DNA of 64,000 nt, from positions 3,097,501 to 3,161,500 of the forward strand of contig NC_090797.1 of assembly GCF_040054535.1 (NCBI RefSeq), given 5' to 3'. This DNA is from Antennarius striatus (taxonomy: Eukaryota; Chordata; Actinopteri; Lophiiformes; Antennariidae). A model generated the notes under the pieces. It did not search any database. It was given only the letters and a program-made list of their open reading frames with translations, and had not been told where the DNA came from. Both the position numbers and the translations under genes were made by a program. Below are positions 11,341-25,013 of this stretch, piece by piece (position 1 is the first letter of the stretch; every line of letters starts with the position of its first letter).

Positions 11341-14300
11341 AACGATGCGCCTTGAACTTCTTCTGAACCTGCTCCTGGTATTCCAATGATGCCCCAGTGT
11401 TGGAGTCTGACTCTCGTGTTGAAATATCCTCCCTGGAAAATTGCAGGTTAGACGTTAGCGCACCTAGCTATCAGCGGCTGAGGTGTCTGCGGCGAGAGAT
11501 AACACATTGTTGTCATTAGCTTGGGACGCTGCCTTTAACAAATGGCCGATGTGTTGTGACACGCTCTTCCTCGTCCCGTCCCCCACCCCCCCACCCCCCA
11601 GGTGGGTATGAGACAGGTTGCTTTTGGCTCGGCTCAGCCGGCAGCAAATTGTTCCTGATGAGATTTGTTGAGGAGGAATTTAAACTTGCTTCATTATCTG
11701 TAAGGTCTTGTTGGTTTTTCTTTCCCCCCTAAAAGGTCTGTGCCTCTTCGTTTTTTGGGGGGTGTTTTTTTTTTTTTTTTTAGCCCCAGCTGAATTTTTG
11801 GGCTCACATATTTTTTATATTGCGATAAACAATGGAACAGGTTAAACAGAGGTCACAAAACTACATTAGGCGTGTCATAATATTTGATTTAAAGCGCTGA
11901 ATGCATAGTGAGGTTACAAAATGCGCTTGAAGACATATCAAGTTTCACTTTGCTCCTCTCATCCGTCTTCATTCATCACGAAATTCGGATTGTTTGCAGG
12001 ACGAAACACACGGAATGCATCTACTGCTGACTGTGCTCCAAAAAAAAAGAAAAAAACCCCAAACATAAATGGAAATAAGTGATAACTGCTTGTACAAGAT
12101 GAATCAGCCTGAAGCGTAACGTGAAAACACACTGAGGTCACTTCAGTTGACAAAGTCCCAGGAGTTTTTATGGGATGACGCTGAACGTCTTAACAAAAAT
12201 TTCCATGTTTTAATAAATGTGTGTTTCTAAAAGGACAATAAGTTGGAATTAGAAGAAAAAACTGACGGATGGTTTCATCCTTATCTTATTTGTCAAGTCT
12301 TCTCCGGCTACACCGGAGCTAATTCTGTTACGACAAGTGCTTAAATGCCGCAAAGCATTTTAAAAATGGAAGGTGTCAGATGGAAGATATCTCATATTGG
12401 CATGAACCTGCGTTTTGTCTAAAGCAGACAGGCTCCGAGGCTTTGAGACGAGGGTCGGATCACCAGATAAAGTTTTGTTTTGGTCTGTAGCCGGGATACA
12501 CTGTAAAAATGGTGCTTTTCAGAAGATGTAGTTGTTGAACCGAGCTACAAGAAGTGTGACTACCATATTCACTCGTGTTAGGAGTGAATGTTTGTGCTCC
12601 ACTCGCAGTTTGGCTACAGCAAATATAGTGACAGGTGGAGGTTGTTATAGTTTAGCTAGCAGAGCGGCAAAAAGCAGGGGTAACGGCGTTCTCGGAAGTG
12701 GTTTTTGAGGCATTTGGCACATTGAGATTTGTGGATCGATTTTTTTTTGTCTTCTCTGTTGTATCTGTACACATTTGTCATTCCTTGCTTGAATTGTAGC
12801 TACGCCGCCCCCGACTGGTGTCCACTGGTATTGCTTCATTTCCTCATTCACGTCCGTATCGTTAAGCAGGGCTGGCCCTTATCAAAGAGCAACATCATGC
12901 TAAAAACATTCTCCAAATGGATGTGTTTTTTTTGCGGTGTAAAGCAGATGTACATCAATAAGTTTTTACCCTTCTTAATCCTCTAACACATGACAGTGAA
13001 TTCTTCTATTACTCAACAACATCCTTTGGTGTCAGAACTGCTAACTGGATCCAGTTCGTATATTGGCTGGCTGCACCTTTCACATGGCTGGGAAGAGAGA
13101 AAAATGGCAAAGGAAGAAAAGAGGTATTAAAGCGCTATCACATGCTAATTTAGACGCATTTCACTAAATCCTGTCGTACAGAGTTTAGTCTGGGACATTA
13201 CTCAGGGTCTTTTAAGGAGACTTAATCCAGGCTGAAGGTGATGGCCAGTGACACTAATAACCAGCCACCCAAGGACAAGGATCACCCCTTTAAAGAAAGG
13301 TTCTCGCTATCCAAGTCTAATATGTTTGCCATATTAGATCATTTAATGTGTTTTACAGGGTAATTCTGAGTTTGAAATCATCATTCTCCTCCTTTGAGGA
13401 ATTAAAGTCACCTCAACAGTATCGCTAACATACAGTCTCCTCGCTCCTTTACACCATTCCTAACAAAAACAAGGTGTTTGTACTATTTAACTATGGTTCA
13501 CTCATTTTTTTCTCCCAGGGCTCTTTCTATTGTTACAAGAAGATCTGTTCCCAATCAGCACTGCGCTCTGATGGATGTTTCTACAGTACTTTTCATGAAG
13601 AAACTTTGCTCAATGGTAAAACATGCCCGAAACAATAAACATCACAAACACATGTTTGTTTACTCACCATCCAGCGACGAACGCGTAGATGTGGCGTCGT
13701 AAACCGGCGATGTTGAAACGGAGGGAGAAAGATGCTTGTGGGAAATGGATTGGTTCCAGATTTGCTCTCTTTTCTCCACCTCAAAGACTTCGCTCTCAGG
13801 GTGACCGAAGACATTATAGTGTTCCCTGAAAGGCATGCGTGAAGCCGTTGTTTCCGACTGTAAAACGGCTGTTGTCTATCCGTTCACGTGACGCCTCCAA
13901 ACTCGGACTCGGGTTTCTCACCCTCTTGTCGACCTGTGGAACAGGAATCCTGCCTCAAGGACCTGTAAAAGCACAAGGAGAGGTTACGACCAAAGGTCAT
14001 TGTGGGCGCATGGACGTCACAGGCACTTCACTAAAGTCAAGGAATGCACAGCGGTGTTATGAGGCGTTTTTGCCATCGAAGAAACTCCATCGTCCGGGTT
14101 AAAAGTCAAGGACTGTTCACACTTTTTGAATGTCCAACTTTCCCACCACAAGTTGGGATCTGTCTGCTCCAGACTTTACACTAAGCTAAGCTAAACAGAT
14201 CATGGAAATTGCTCTTTAAGTATGTGTATACTTTTCTATTTTAGACCTATGTTGCTTCAGGCAGGCAAACCTTTTATTCCTTATGTCTTATTGGTTTACA

Positions 14301-17300
14301 TCCTGTCATCCCCTTTTTATTCTTTTCATTCCTTCATTTCCCCCTGCCCAGAAACCTTTTAGCCGTTTACTCTCAGGTATCTGATCATCTCGATCTGCTC
14401 AACAGCCTGAGATTGTCTCCGTTCTTATCTCGGAGTACCTGCAGGTATGTGCTCTTGAGTTTCTTGAGTGTTCGACATGCTGTTTTTGTTTGCGCGTCCA
14501 CAGGAACATCTGGTTGTGGATCATCTACGTAAGTGCATCCCTATCTACCTCTAGCAGAGGCAATGAAGCACGTGTGAAGACAGATTCTGCCGTCTTGCCA
14601 ACCCAACCAGTGCTCCCATCCCGACTGGGAATGTGGGAATGTGTCATCCGATATCAAACTTCCAGCAGGACTTGTGAGGACAGGGAAGACAGTCCAAACT
14701 CAAAGCAGGAGAAGGGTGTGTTTTGGTCTCAACAAGGCAATGCAGATGGAAGCCAAAGCACTGATATTTTTTTATGTGTTCCAGAATGATGAAGTTCCCG
14801 ACTTGAAAGTGGAGGAAGGTCTTGTTTTAGCAAGCAAAAAGTAAAGATGCGGCAGATGTGGGAGCTCGGACTATCAATTTAAATTCTTGAGAAAGGGGTA
14901 ACAGCTGCTCAGGTGCTGCAACCTGCCTATTCCGCTGCAATGGAAACACCCTCAACCCAAATGAACACCGCTGGGATAAGTGAAATCAGTGTCACACACT
15001 TTGGACTGAATTTAGGCCAAAGTATAAGAAGGCGGGTTTGGCAGTTTGGCCAGGCACTCTCCTAAGACATATATGTAGGTGTTTACTTTAATTTAGGGAT
15101 TTCCTTTAGTCCAGATTAGCAGGTCACACCATGATAAATGTTTCCAATATGTAAGTGTTGCATGATTTTGTATTATGTCTGTCACTGTTAGCGACTGGCA
15201 CCCATATCCTGTGTAATGAAGGGGTTTTTTTTCTTTTATTTTCATAAAAATATTCCTTCTCTTTGAGTCCTTTCACATGAGAGACACGTTGGCACATAGG
15301 CTCCTATACATCGTGCTGTTGATTTCATTAGAATTCCTTTGAACTTGAATGTATGGACACCAGGAGAAAACTCAATTTTTTCCTCTGTTTTGGTCTCCAC
15401 CCTTTCCATTTGCACTGGGAAGTTGGAATTTGTGAATTCCCACTTGAACATTGCAACCAAATTATTCCTTAAGTGGGATTACTGCAATGAAATATGGGAA
15501 AGTACCTCATCAACCTCGTCCTCAAGATCCAGAATGCCTCATCTGTGCATCGGCAGGAAGTTCAAGCTGTTGAATAGCTTCTTGTCTGGCATGGAAAATT
15601 AGTTACTTCTGCACAAAATAACAAAGAAGTTGATGTCCAACTAACCAGTTCTCGTGATTATGAAGTCATTTTTCTGTATTCCTGTAAAAAATTAAGCAAA
15701 CATGCTATCAACTGACTACCTAACTGACAGACAAATCAATGCTAGCGAATAAAACTTAATTGGTGATGAAACCAAGAATGAATTATAGTGGATCCACATT
15801 TCAGGAAGCTGATTTCATCCATTAAAATAAAAATGTATTGTTGTTATCATATTATTAAGAAAAGTGTAAGCAAACATGATGGAAAAACTGTGAGAAAAAT
15901 ATGAACTCATTTCCACATGAAGTTGCCCCTTTGGGTATTGTAAATGAAATCATACATTTTATCTCGGATGTCATGGAGGTAAGAATAATTTCCACTTTGT
16001 GATTTCATAAAGCAGATGTGCGGAAGGACCTCCAGCCTTGCCTGCCTGACCGTTACGCGCTCCGGTCCATCGATCATTCGAAGTCGATTAAGTCCCTCGC
16101 TTAGCTGAGGACAGGATGAGGACCGGAGGGGAAGAAAAGAATCATGAGGTGAAACTACAGCCACAAAACTGTGAGATATATCTATGTTATAGCATCGGTG
16201 ATGCTAAAGAAGTCACAGTCAGAAGGACTTGGGTGGGAACGATCTCTATCCACCTTTTTTCTTGACCCTTCCATCCCCGTGAGGCGGCCGATGCCGCTAA
16301 TCCCAGTTGAGCTTTTCACATGAGAGCTGATTTAAAGAGCCGTGTTGCGTATTTCCTCGTGAGTGCTGTATTTGCTTTTGCTACCCCTTATCAGCCACAT
16401 CGTTTAGATAATGTTTCTTTAACCATCAAGTCCAAATATTCCCAAGTAGGGTAATTTCCCCTCCTTTACTCCTCTGCCATTCCTCCCGGTGTAGCTACAA
16501 GAAAATAAAATAAAAGGTTGATGCAAGAACCCAGATGTGACAAGAGTGAGGAAACCTGGAATTATACGGCGTGTTCACCAGCAGATGTTCGGATGTTAGA
16601 ATCTGCTTTGAATGTTTCTCAAACGTTGGGTATTCCCACACAAGAATGTTTCTAAGATCTGCTCTGACAGATTTTGTGCTTTATGGGGAAATAATTCCAG
16701 AGGCATAGGAGGCAACTTCAACTATTAAAGGTCAGCAACTATTTACCCCTTATCTTGATAAATCACGTAGACTTCACAACAACTCCGACTGAGGGTGTTG
16801 ATCTGATAGTGAGGCAGACATGCCCGTTCAGTTAACAACACCTAGGCAGTCAGATTTTAAAAGTTCTGGCTCGCACATAACGACATTCCAGCGCTTATAA
16901 TCCAACTTTACACTCCGCATTGGACGAGATTGTTTCCAAAATGGTAATCTCCATTTTTAGCCTACAAAATGATTTTCTTGGCGCGCGGGCGAATCATTAC
17001 TTCATCAGTCTGGTGCAGTATATTAACAAATCACTTAGTCACCGTCATGGACTATATCTGCCCACTCTCTGCCAACTGTCCCTGCCAGGCACCCTCATCC
17101 CCTCCCTTCTTGCTAATCAGTCGCTGGATCTTCATCATCCGTCAGTTTAAAGATTCTAAAGTGACTATTGGGGAATTTTTTTGCATTACGTTTTTTTTTG
17201 TGGCTCTACTGGTTGCCTTTCTAGCTACACCAAAAAACACTTTCAGAACTCCGTCGAGCGGCTCATCCAGATCGTGAGTCATTCTCTTACTTTGTTATTT

Positions 17301-19875
17301 ATATTTTACAAGTGGTTTGAGACTCATTTTCTGAGGTCTGCTATTAGAAATATTTCTCCGGCTGGAAAAACGAGAAATTACTAAAAGCACTTTGATGTGC
17401 ACAAACCCAACTCGGTCCAATTCGGCGTCTTGACTTCCAGCAAGGCCTTGTTTGACACATTCACATCTCAGATTGATCACTCCAGATAAACCATTCTAAT
17501 GTCACTACCTGAACGTGTTGAGGAGATTGGACTATGTGTTTCCCTAGAGAACCATGTCAGCAAATAAATTAGAGGGCATTGCGGCCCATCGAGTCGGTGT
17601 ATTTACTCGAGTCATAGCGAGGAACTGATAAGACTTTTCAGCAATAGAGGGAGAATGACTGATTTGCTTTGGGTCGGCCACGGTACGATTGTGTATCATT
17701 CATCTACAGAGCGGTTATGTTTTGTCGTTTCATGCATCTACGAAAAGCAATATTTGTGATTCTCGCTGTGTGGCCTAAATGGTTTAATCACCGATCCGAC
17801 CATCGTGCCATCTGCTGTGCTCACTTGTCTCTGTTTAACACAACGCCACCATTTCATTTGTGATGGATGATTCTTCTCTTGCTCCGTTTTTCTTCTCCTA
17901 AGTGAACCAAATCCATTTCCTCTGCAGAACCTTCTATTTTAAAGAACCACATGCACAGATGCATGTCAGGTTTTTTCCAGATGCCCCCCAAAACAATGGC
18001 TCCATTCTTGGTAAATCCCCCCCCCCATGCTAAATTAAATTAGACATTGAATTGTTGTATATGCCGTACTTTGTGTTCTTGGTTCCCAGCCCCTTTGTTT
18101 CTAATCTTCTCTCCTTCTGTCTCAACCCTGTTCCGGCAGTTAGTGCAATTTGGGTTTGCAGACCAGTGGAGTGATACTGGAGAGTGAGCGCACATGTACC
18201 CATAAGACAAAGGCTATTTGTGAGTTTCCTCTGCATGTGGAGACAGCCTGTAGAGGAGAGCAAAGAGGTTTGAATTGCCTCTTTGGAGCATCTCGCTGGG
18301 AAAAAATACTATTAGTCACATCAGTTTTATAAATCTGGACAGGAATTCAGTCTATTTTGCTAAATCTTAGATTGAAAATGTGATGTTATGCTTCTGAGTC
18401 ATGCGTATGATTGTTCCAACCTCAAATGAAATAAAATAAGAAAACATGGCTCGCCCAAACGGCCTAAAGGCACTTTGCTAAATGATGTAATTTCTCTCTG
18501 ATGGACAGAAATCATTGTAAATTACTCCCAGATCATTATTTGTTGGGGTCGCTATGGTGAACGCTTGGATCCATAGGTCTTTCTGCATTGGTGTTATGTG
18601 ATGCTTCTTTCTCCAGTTGCAGGTCTTTCTGGTATGGCTCATCCTCACCTCTGGTTTGGTTGTCCTTGTGCTGTCATACCCTTGCAGCCTAGGCCCTGGA
18701 TGAGTCTTTGGAGACCTGGATATTTATTGTTTTGGCCTCTACTTCTCCGTGAAACTCCTGAAGACAGAGCTGTGAGTCTGTCTCTAGAGTCCAACGTATG
18801 GACATTAAGGGGTAAGATGTCTTTCCTGACACTCTTCTACACCCCTGGGAAGCACCTAATACCCCACAGGGCTGTCTTGATCTTGGCCTTCAACCCAAGT
18901 ATCCCAAAGATTTCTGTTGTAGTTGCACGCATGAGTAGGACAGTCTACCTGGGGTAGTTCTCAGATGACTCTTCCATGGCGTCACAGATAAGGGGCAGGA
19001 ATACAGATAATTGATAGAAAATTTCGTGGAATGTTGCGACAGGAACTATATCCAGCTCAACAACGGGAGAACCAATTAGTTGGTGGAAGACTCTCCCAAT
19101 TTAGGGGAACTAGTAAATAAAGACCCACTCTGGAGAAGAGAATGAGAGGAAAGCCTGTTGCTAGGTAAAACAATGTTATTGTCCTGATTGCACCAAAAGA
19201 GACAACGACTGTTACATACACTTTGAAATCTGAGAGAGGAAGTATAAAAAAAAAGTGGTGGAAAGAAAAACGACAAACACATGCAAGATATACACACTAT
19301 CGGCTCAACGCTTGACTGTTTGTGTACATGAAGAGAGAATAACAGCTGCAAGTATGTGCCAAAGCCAATTTTAGCAGGCTATAATGTGTCTGTGCCTCAC
19401 ATCGCTGATAAATTATGCTTTTACTTTCCTCAACATATTATCTAATGGTTCAAGCATGGCTGGATGTGAGATACCACATAGATAAATCGGCCTATGGAGA
19501 TATCAGCAGGCCATATGTAAACAATATCTGCCGTCCCGTTGTAAAACAAGACGGCGGGTGAGGGGGAAAGGGGTGAGGGGGGAAGGGGCGAAGACTTAGA
19601 AAGCAAAAAAAAAAAAGATGAAGAGGGGGGCAGGGCAGATGGGAGAAAGATATTTAAGAGCATCAGGAAATAACTATGGTCCCTTGGAGCTCCTCAATAA
19701 CCTCGACCAGGACAGGAAGCTGCTCCATCAATCAGCACGAGGCCAGATCCCTCTCTCTCCTCCTCGGGCACTGAACCCATGCTGAAGCGCTGGTGCAGCT
19801 GGTCTGAAGTGGCCCGCCTCCCATTTTCATTCCTATCTGTCCATGAACACACACTTACATATTTTGCAAATGCAT

Positions 19876-19876
<1 letters not shown>
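11341..19876. other. Long stretch with no recognised gene
   Basis: Short frames of 60-120 codons occur at chance frequency and lack paired splice sites plus family motifs. Among the longest is at 18598-18957 (plus), with a hydrophobic start but no recognisable family and little compositional difference from its surroundings. I see no RNA gene and no long repeat. It may be intergenic or intronic. Confidence 0.5.

Positions 19877-19906
<30 letters not shown>
19877..19906. repeat. (CA)n microsatellite
   Basis: Fifteen CA units. It is inverted relative to the long TG array about 140 bases downstream. Confidence 0.95.
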
Positions 19907-19907
<1 letters not shown>

Positions 19908-20042
19908 CCGGGATGTAGTCAACAGGGTAATTACAGGACTGCAGTCGGCGGTGGAGCTGGTTTGGAGCCCGAGACACTGATTGATGTAAAAGAGAAAGGT
20001 TGATGGCAATGAAAGGATACAGGACGCTCGATTTCAGCATGG

Positions 20043-20174
<132 letters not shown>

Positions 20175-20612
20175 ATAGGAATAGTTCAGAATTTACGATA
20201 CACCCCTATTTCTTTCTGGTTTCTCCCACTTTAATCACCGTTTGCCTGTCTTGACGATGAAAATTTGAAAGAGGATATCGCTCGAGTTGCTCTGGCCGAA
20301 TTTATTGGAAAACAAAGATGTTATCATCTAGAACTTCAGAATATTTAAAAGGTCAGGGTCAATTGAAAGATGCAAATTGGCATGATTAGGGGCGTGTTTC
20401 TCCAGGGGCAGCGCAAACCGAGGCGAAGAAACAAAAGTTGGGAAAAAAAACTTGAATTGACTTGAATAAAACATTTTGTCTTTTCCCAGGAAAAATGAGA
20501 CTGGTGGAAAACGAGAGACGTAGAGATCGGGGTTGAAGCCGAGATGTTTCACAAACACACAAGCACACAACAAACACGCACACTAGCTAGCTAACAGCAA
20601 ACATCTGTTTGG

Positions 20613-20636
20613 GACACACACACACACACACACACA
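20613..20636. repeat. (CA)n microsatellite
   Basis: About twelve CA units following gggacaca. Confidence 0.9.
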
Positions 20637-22654
20637 TTGCATAAATGCTCCAACCAACGACATGCAACGAAAATTCGCTTTGCATTCTTGTGCTGATTCT
20701 TACCATTCTGGGCCGTCTGCATCCTCGTCGTCACCGCGAGGCTACCTGGCAAACGGCGCAAACTCCAGGAACTGAGCGCTCCAAGGAGTAATCGTTGCTC
20801 GTAAAACCACAACTCTTTCTTTTTCTGTTTTAAATAATCACACGAACAGGAATGTAAAATAAGCGCACATTAAATTTAAGGGATGCAAATAGGAGCATTG
20901 TTTTAAACTTAAGTCAGAGTCGGGCTAGCTGCTTCCCATTTGCAGTCTTTAAACGGAGCTAAGTTAATTGCTTCCTGGCTGCTAAATAAAGTTTTCCCAT
21001 CTCGGTGTGGTAAATCCATAAGAATAAAAGGGAATTCTCTTTTCTGGGAAAAATTAGATGGCAATAGAAGATATTTTGTCTAGTTTTTTGGGGTCAGTTT
21101 TCTTGCTGAGACAGTGTTATAGTTCATTTCTCTTTCTGGCTACTTCGCTGCCTCAACCTGTGGAGAGGGACCGTTAAAGATAATGAGCTTTATTCCTTCA
21201 CCTTCCTGTGCCGTGCAGCCAGCGGATTCTTCCACTCTGGCACAGTGCGCTCTCTGTATGCCGAGTTTAACGTTTTTTTTTTTCCCCCCTTTTAACTTTT
21301 ACAGTGTGAGAAAAAGTCCCGGTTGGAGAAAGTAACCCATTTAAGGCTCGGAGAGGGCAGTTTACCGGGAATCTGTCGTCCCCGAGTGGGTTATCGGTCG
21401 GATTCTTCTTTGGGTCACAAACAGGGTAGGAAATTACATTTTCCCAGTGTCTGGTTCACAATCACACCGGTTGGCTTTCAACTGAAAATCCCGCTTCTGG
21501 ATATCGTTTTGATGCGTGGGAACGTCTCAACCGATGGACCCAACTGCTCTACATGTGCGGAATTCGATGACGTTTCCACACCGCCCAAACGGCGTGATGC
21601 TGACCGGTAATCAATCCATTTTGATGTGCATTTTATTTTTTTTTCTTTCCACTTGTCGATAGTGCCGCGGTTATTGGGTCAGCGCTGTTTCCACATGCGG
21701 GCCTCTCACATGTGGGACAGCGACTGGACATCAGCCTCAGGGCAAAGCAGAGGGGTCGGGTGGGTTCTGCTGCTGATTGCCAGTGTCCCAAGATGACAAG
21801 GTCAAAGGTCAACTCATGGCTTCTTGTTTTTATGTTATTGCATTACAATTAACTTGAAAACCAGTTAAGACCAACAAAAAAATGTTTTCTCCAGAGAGAA
21901 TCCATGTCTAAATGAATTTTAAAGTTTGCTTTGAAATCTTGCGTTCATGTCACTGAAGAACAACTGTTAGATAAATCACTGACAAAACTCGTATTTGCCT
22001 TAGTATAAAGAAAACGTCGCAAATAAAGATTGAAGATGTTCACATTTCCACCTTTCCTTAATCTGTTCTTTACTTTATTTTTCCTATCATCATCATCCTT
22101 CTTCCTGTCTCCGTCTCAGGTGTCACCAAAGATCATGAAAAGCTAAATCTGGCTAAAGACGAAGAGTTGGAAAGTGTCATACGCCCCGCCCCTTTCCACT
22201 TCCACACAGTTCCCTTGTGATTCAATGCTAATAAGTTATTTCCCTGTGCCTTGGAGTCCTGAGCCAGCTTTCAATTCAGCCGTCACCACCTACGCTCGGA
22301 CCCACCCGCCCTCGAGTTCCCTCCACCCTCCTCTTCCTCGATGCTACTGCAAATGATGAGAAACTCATTCTGGAGTCTAATATCTGCGTCTGCATCCGGG
22401 TTTTAAACTAGAAGGCCACCGTAGCCCCACCAGCAAAAGTAACCAAAAAGGAGAGGCAAGACACCGATGGTGGTGGTGGTGGTGGCGGATGAATCTGCAG
22501 AAGCAAGAATGAACTAATATACTGATAAAGGTTCAAGATTTAAATTAGGATAGTGATTAACGTGTAGTTTGTGTCGTGGGCAAGGGTACAAACTAATCTG
22601 GCCCAGAACCGAAGGAGAATCCGTCTTAAAAAGCCTCGGGTTCATCAGCCAAAT
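20637..22654. other. No gene recognised
   Basis: Non-coding sequence with a short (GGT)n run at about 22467-22487. No RNA gene or coding motif was seen. Confidence 0.5.
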
Positions 22655-22796
22655 GAGGCACAGGTGTGGAGATGAGGCACTGGTGTGGAGATGAGGCACA
22701 GGTGTGGAGACAAGGCTCTGCCCAAAAGTTGGGCCCCGCCTCTTGCCACGCCCCAGCACCACATAGCAACACGACACAAACACCGAACCGTGACAC
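22655..22796. repeat. Dispersed element with a 19-bp minisatellite, copy 1
   Basis: Three tandem units close to gaggcacaggtgtggagat (22655-22711) are followed by a tail reading gccccgcctcttgccacgcc and ending accgaaccgtgacac. The same unit and the same tail, with substitutions, recur at about 34722-34864 in the same orientation. This shows one mobile or duplicated element with an internal tandem array. I cannot name the family. The outer boundary on the left is uncertain. Confidence 0.75.
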
Positions 22797-24789
22797 TAGT
22801 AGCAGCTAGCTACCCTTTATGCGCCCTTATATGGCTAGAAGCTCAAATCAAATCTTACGTTTTTTTCTTAACCATCCAAATATCCACGATTGATTAAACT
22901 GCCATTAAAGTTAAAAGATTGCAGATGCTAAAATTTGCTAATTGCTATCAGCGAATCTGTGGGTGTGGTTTGATCACCATTAACAATGTGTCAAAACAAA
23001 CAAGTCACCAGCGTAACTATTAATAGAGCCTAGCAGTATGTCACACCAGCGTTTTCCAACCGAGCCCTATACCCACATCAAACCAATGAGGAAAAAAAAC
23101 ACCATCAGGATCCAGAAATCCCTCAACTGCAAGAACCCAAACTGTTCTATCCTTGGCAGAAAACTGTTTTCATGAAGGGCCCATTTCTCCCAGTAAGACG
23201 ATGATTGAGAAAATGTGTTTTCAGGGCTTTTAAAGTGCTGAAAACCGAAGGGCGCTAGGCCAGAAAAAAAAGCCGCAACGCTCCACACTCCATTGCACGT
23301 CTTTCACGAGCCTCGAGCGTTCCTCTTCCTCCATCTTTGTCCACGAGGAGAAATATTTCACTTTGCATCGCTATGGAAATCTCTTCCATAACCATCAGGT
23401 CCCGGAACCTCAACCCTGCTTTCAAACCGGGTCTGAAAGGCATCATACAACATTTATCTGCAGCCGCCTAGAGCAGGATTTAATCTGAGGATCTGGTTCT
23501 GTCTGCCAGCTGAGCAAAGATCCGGTCCTGTTCACGCCATAAAACATGTTTTTATTGTGCTTGTGTAGATAATTACAGAGTTGTTAACTGTATATTTAGC
23601 AATGGATCATATTAATCGAAAGGGAGGGGTGTCTTAGTGGAATTCAAAAACCGAGAAACCAGAACTGGCTCCATTCATATTCTTATGTCCATTTTTTCAC
23701 TCAGAAAATGAAAATATGAGATTTTTTTACTCGTTTCATGAAGCACATGATCGAATAATGTTTAAATTACAGATGTGGAATTACAAAAAAACATGCCAGT
23801 GGTATGTTAAACAAACATTCACATGCAAAAATACATTTTAAAAGATTTTGTAAATTGTTCGACCAACCAAAGAATAATAGCAGCTGGTTCTGTACCATAA
23901 AGAATGGAAACCATCATGAAACAGCTGAATTAACTCTCTGCAAGAAGGAAGTTTAAAAAAAAAAATACTGAAAACTAGTTTTGATATATTTTGGAATTGG
24001 TTTGCGTCATTCCAGACATTTCCAGGCACGTTTTGCGTGAAATTGTGACAAGAATTGTCCATCAGTATGTAAGTCTAATTTCTAATATGTCATTAAAAAA
24101 AACAACAACAACAACTCTTGAAGCGGTGAAGAAACTAATTACTGTTAATGTGTCTCTTTGGCAGACAGCTTTGCTGGCAGGCAGACACTTTATCATCCGA
24201 CGCGGTGGATCCGTGACGGGCTGCGTGTTGGAGCGCATCTCCGCGTCCGGACGGTCGATCCCTCCTCACGCTGCCGACGGATATGTAACGGATATGAGAA
24301 GCAGCCCAGAGGTCGATCTGGCGTCGGTTATTGATGAGGGAGATTTTTATGCTGCTGTCTGGAAAAACTCTCATCAAATTAGTCACAACTGGCTGATTGA
24401 ACGCTGCACATAAGCAGCATTATTTTGGGTTTTTTATGCCTCATTATGTTTTATATTGGTTCTGAAATGCCTCTGCTGCTCGTGTGCAGCAGCATAAAAG
24501 GGGATCATATTAATGTGGATTTAGTCCCAGATTAGGACTAAGTATAAATCCGACATAGTGAAGGTCATCTCGTCGAAATTAAATCTTTAAAATGAGTTCT
24601 ATTATTGTTATCTGTCTCCATCTAGTGGTGATTTGTGGTCAGTACAAAAATATTCATCTGAGTTTAAGAATACCAATTAAATATTACAAAATATCTTATA
24701 CTCCTAAAAAGAAAAAGAAATCGACTCGGACTAGAGGTTAAATATTTCCTTTTTAAATGCAGAACATTGTTGGAAGGAGTTTCTCTTTT
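22797..24789. other. No gene recognised; GC-rich patch with open frame
   Basis: A plus-strand frame at 23991-24413 runs for 140 codons, and its 3' half (about 24165-24370) is GC- and CpG-rich in AT-rich surroundings. A polypyrimidine-poor AG (ttggcag at about 24159-24165) precedes the rich part. No domain is recognisable. It is listed as non-coding by default, with a small chance that the GC-rich part is an exon. Confidence 0.35.
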
Positions 24790-24795
24790 TTTATT
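24790..24795 (-). other. Polyadenylation signal of pus7l (candidate)
   Basis: TTTATT on plus reads AATAAA on minus, about 220 nt after the pus7l stop codon. It is the best placed AATAAA for that gene. Confidence 0.6.
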
Positions 24796-25013
24796 CATGG
24801 CACCAAACATTAATACTGTTTACACGGTTTTACGAGTTGATTTGTTGTCTTGTTCTTTCAGTTGCTTCTCGTGTTCTTGCTATATTCTAACATTTAATAG
24901 TTACAAACTAAAAAAAAGCTACTGATAATGATGGGATACAAAAAAAGCTTTTCTCCCACCACATATAATGGAAAAGTATGTAGAAATACAACAAGAATAA
25001 TGTCCTCTGACCA

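Noticed and set aside
18598-18957. 119-codon plus frame with a hydrophobic start
   Set aside because: No family motif, no convincing splice sites at either end, and ordinary composition. Chance is likely.
22655-22711. 19-bp tandem units considered as a CRISPR array
   Set aside because: The units are directly adjacent without spacers, and the same element recurs at 34.7 kb with a common tail.
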